Below are positions 15,294-15,683 of a stretch of 15,683 bases of DNA, piece by piece. Within the stretch, counting starts at the first letter, position 1. Every line of letters begins with the position of its first letter. The DNA lies in the NCBI GenBank assembly GCA_006226265.1, contig SBHH01000095.1, forward strand, positions 1-15,683, read 5' to 3'. The DNA is from Alphaproteobacteria bacterium (GTDB lineage Bacteria; Pseudomonadota; Alphaproteobacteria; Sneathiellales; Sneathiellaceae). A program made the position numbers and the translations under genes. The notes under the pieces are model-generated. The model saw only the letters and a program-made list of their open reading frames with translations. It did not search any database and was not told the origin of the DNA.

Positions 15294-15683
15294 CTATGCA
15301 TAGCCCGCAAATTTCTCAACCTTCGTCTTGATGAAGTTGAAGGCTTCGTCGTAATGCGGGGTGCAGAAGGTCTCTGTTTCGATCTCCATAATCTCCGAAA
15401 CGGCGGTCAGCAGCCTGCTGACAGAGGGATGCGCAGTATCATGAGTAACGGCAGCGTTGAATATCCGCTTGATCCCTGCCTCTTTCAGCATATTGCCGAA
15501 AAGAAGCATATCTTCATAGGAAAGAAGGCTGTCATGACCGGAGCTATTATCCAGGAGCCTGAAAAAGTGCCCGGATTTGTTAATTTGCAATGCTATTTTT
15601 GCATTGGCAAGGCGGTCTTCGCGACGGACGGGGCCCAGGGCTTTTGCAATATGAATATATTCTCCGAGATACTCCCAGGTTTC
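15294..15683 (-). CDS. Small protein of unknown family, second paralog (partial, N-terminus outside window)
   Basis: The frame is open from the window end to the stop at 15294 (129 residues plus stop), with no good start inside, so the N-terminus lies outside. A TTG at 15590 lies in frame, but homology to the neighbouring gene continues upstream of it (EYIHIAKALGP aligns with FLHYINILGP), so it is not the true start. Shared landmarks with the 14729-15169 protein: LGP, NKS, LDN..GH, EDM, AGIKR, AVT, IE.ETF, P.YDEAFNF. The last residues are EKFAGYA. It has the same size and strand as its neighbour and is a tandem duplicate. Function not recognised. Confidence 0.72.
   Translation of the reverse strand, partial: ETWEYLGEYIHIAKALGPVRREDRLANAKIALQINKSGHFFRLLDNSSGHDSLLSYEDMLLFGNMLKEAGIKRIFNAAVTHDTAHPSVSRLLTAVSEIMEIETETFCTPHYDEAFNFIKTKVEKFAGYA

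Noticed and set aside
15294..15590. TTG at 15590 as the start of the second small paralog
   Set aside because: Homology to the neighbouring paralog continues upstream to the window edge, so the gene is truncated by the window and does not start there.

Overview
The window looks like a stretch of ordinary chromosome from an alphaproteobacterium. It is GC-rich (high fifties percent by eye), densely packed and codes on both strands. The gene set points to heterotrophic nitrogen, fatty-acid and redox metabolism: an omega-aminotransferase, a succinate-semialdehyde dehydrogenase, a DmdB-like acyl-CoA ligase, a CurA-like reductase and a GST. Protein sequences resemble those of marine or soil Alphaproteobacteria, but I cannot fix the genus from sequence alone. 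I see no tRNA, rRNA, CRISPR array, insertion sequence or phage gene.

Layout, left to right. (1) 1-697 (-): the N-terminal 232 codons of an unrecognised protein with a twin-arginine signal peptide, cut by the window edge. (2) 838-2241 (-): class III PLP aminotransferase. (3) 2397-4395 (+): a two-gene operon of an alpha/beta hydrolase and an extended GST-family protein, divergent from the aminotransferase. (4) 4421-5848 (-): NAD(P)-dependent succinate-semialdehyde-type dehydrogenase, convergent with the GST gene. (5) 5849-6154: a divergent promoter region. (6) 6155-7783 (+): acyl-CoA ligase ending in a good rho-independent terminator. (7) 7893-8903 (+): MDR-family NADPH-dependent reductase. (8) 9002-10237 (+): CPA1/NhaP-type cation/proton antiporter. 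(9) 10354-12442 (+): peptide chain release factor 3 and a YajQ-family nucleotide-binding protein, 13 bases apart. (10) 12496-13392 (-): MBL-fold hydrolase. (11) 13560-14732 (+): inner-membrane-anchored protein with coiled coils and an OmpA-like peptidoglycan-binding domain. (12) 14729-15169 and 15294-15683 (-): two tandem paralogs of a small unrecognised family, the second cut by the window end.

How the genes may work together: the aminotransferase and the semialdehyde dehydrogenase are successive steps in catabolism of GABA-like amines (amine to semialdehyde to carboxylic acid), although a divergent hydrolase-GST operon lies between them. The acyl-CoA ligase, the reductase and the dehydrogenase fit fatty-acid or aldehyde handling. 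RF3 and YajQ form a housekeeping operon. The least explained part is the right end (13.4-15.7 kb): a divergent promoter region with a perfect dyad, a single-pass OmpA-domain protein, and tandem copies of an unknown small protein family. I found no convincing new multi-gene system. The right-end paralog array and a shared intergenic motif (ATAACCGG) are the best leads.
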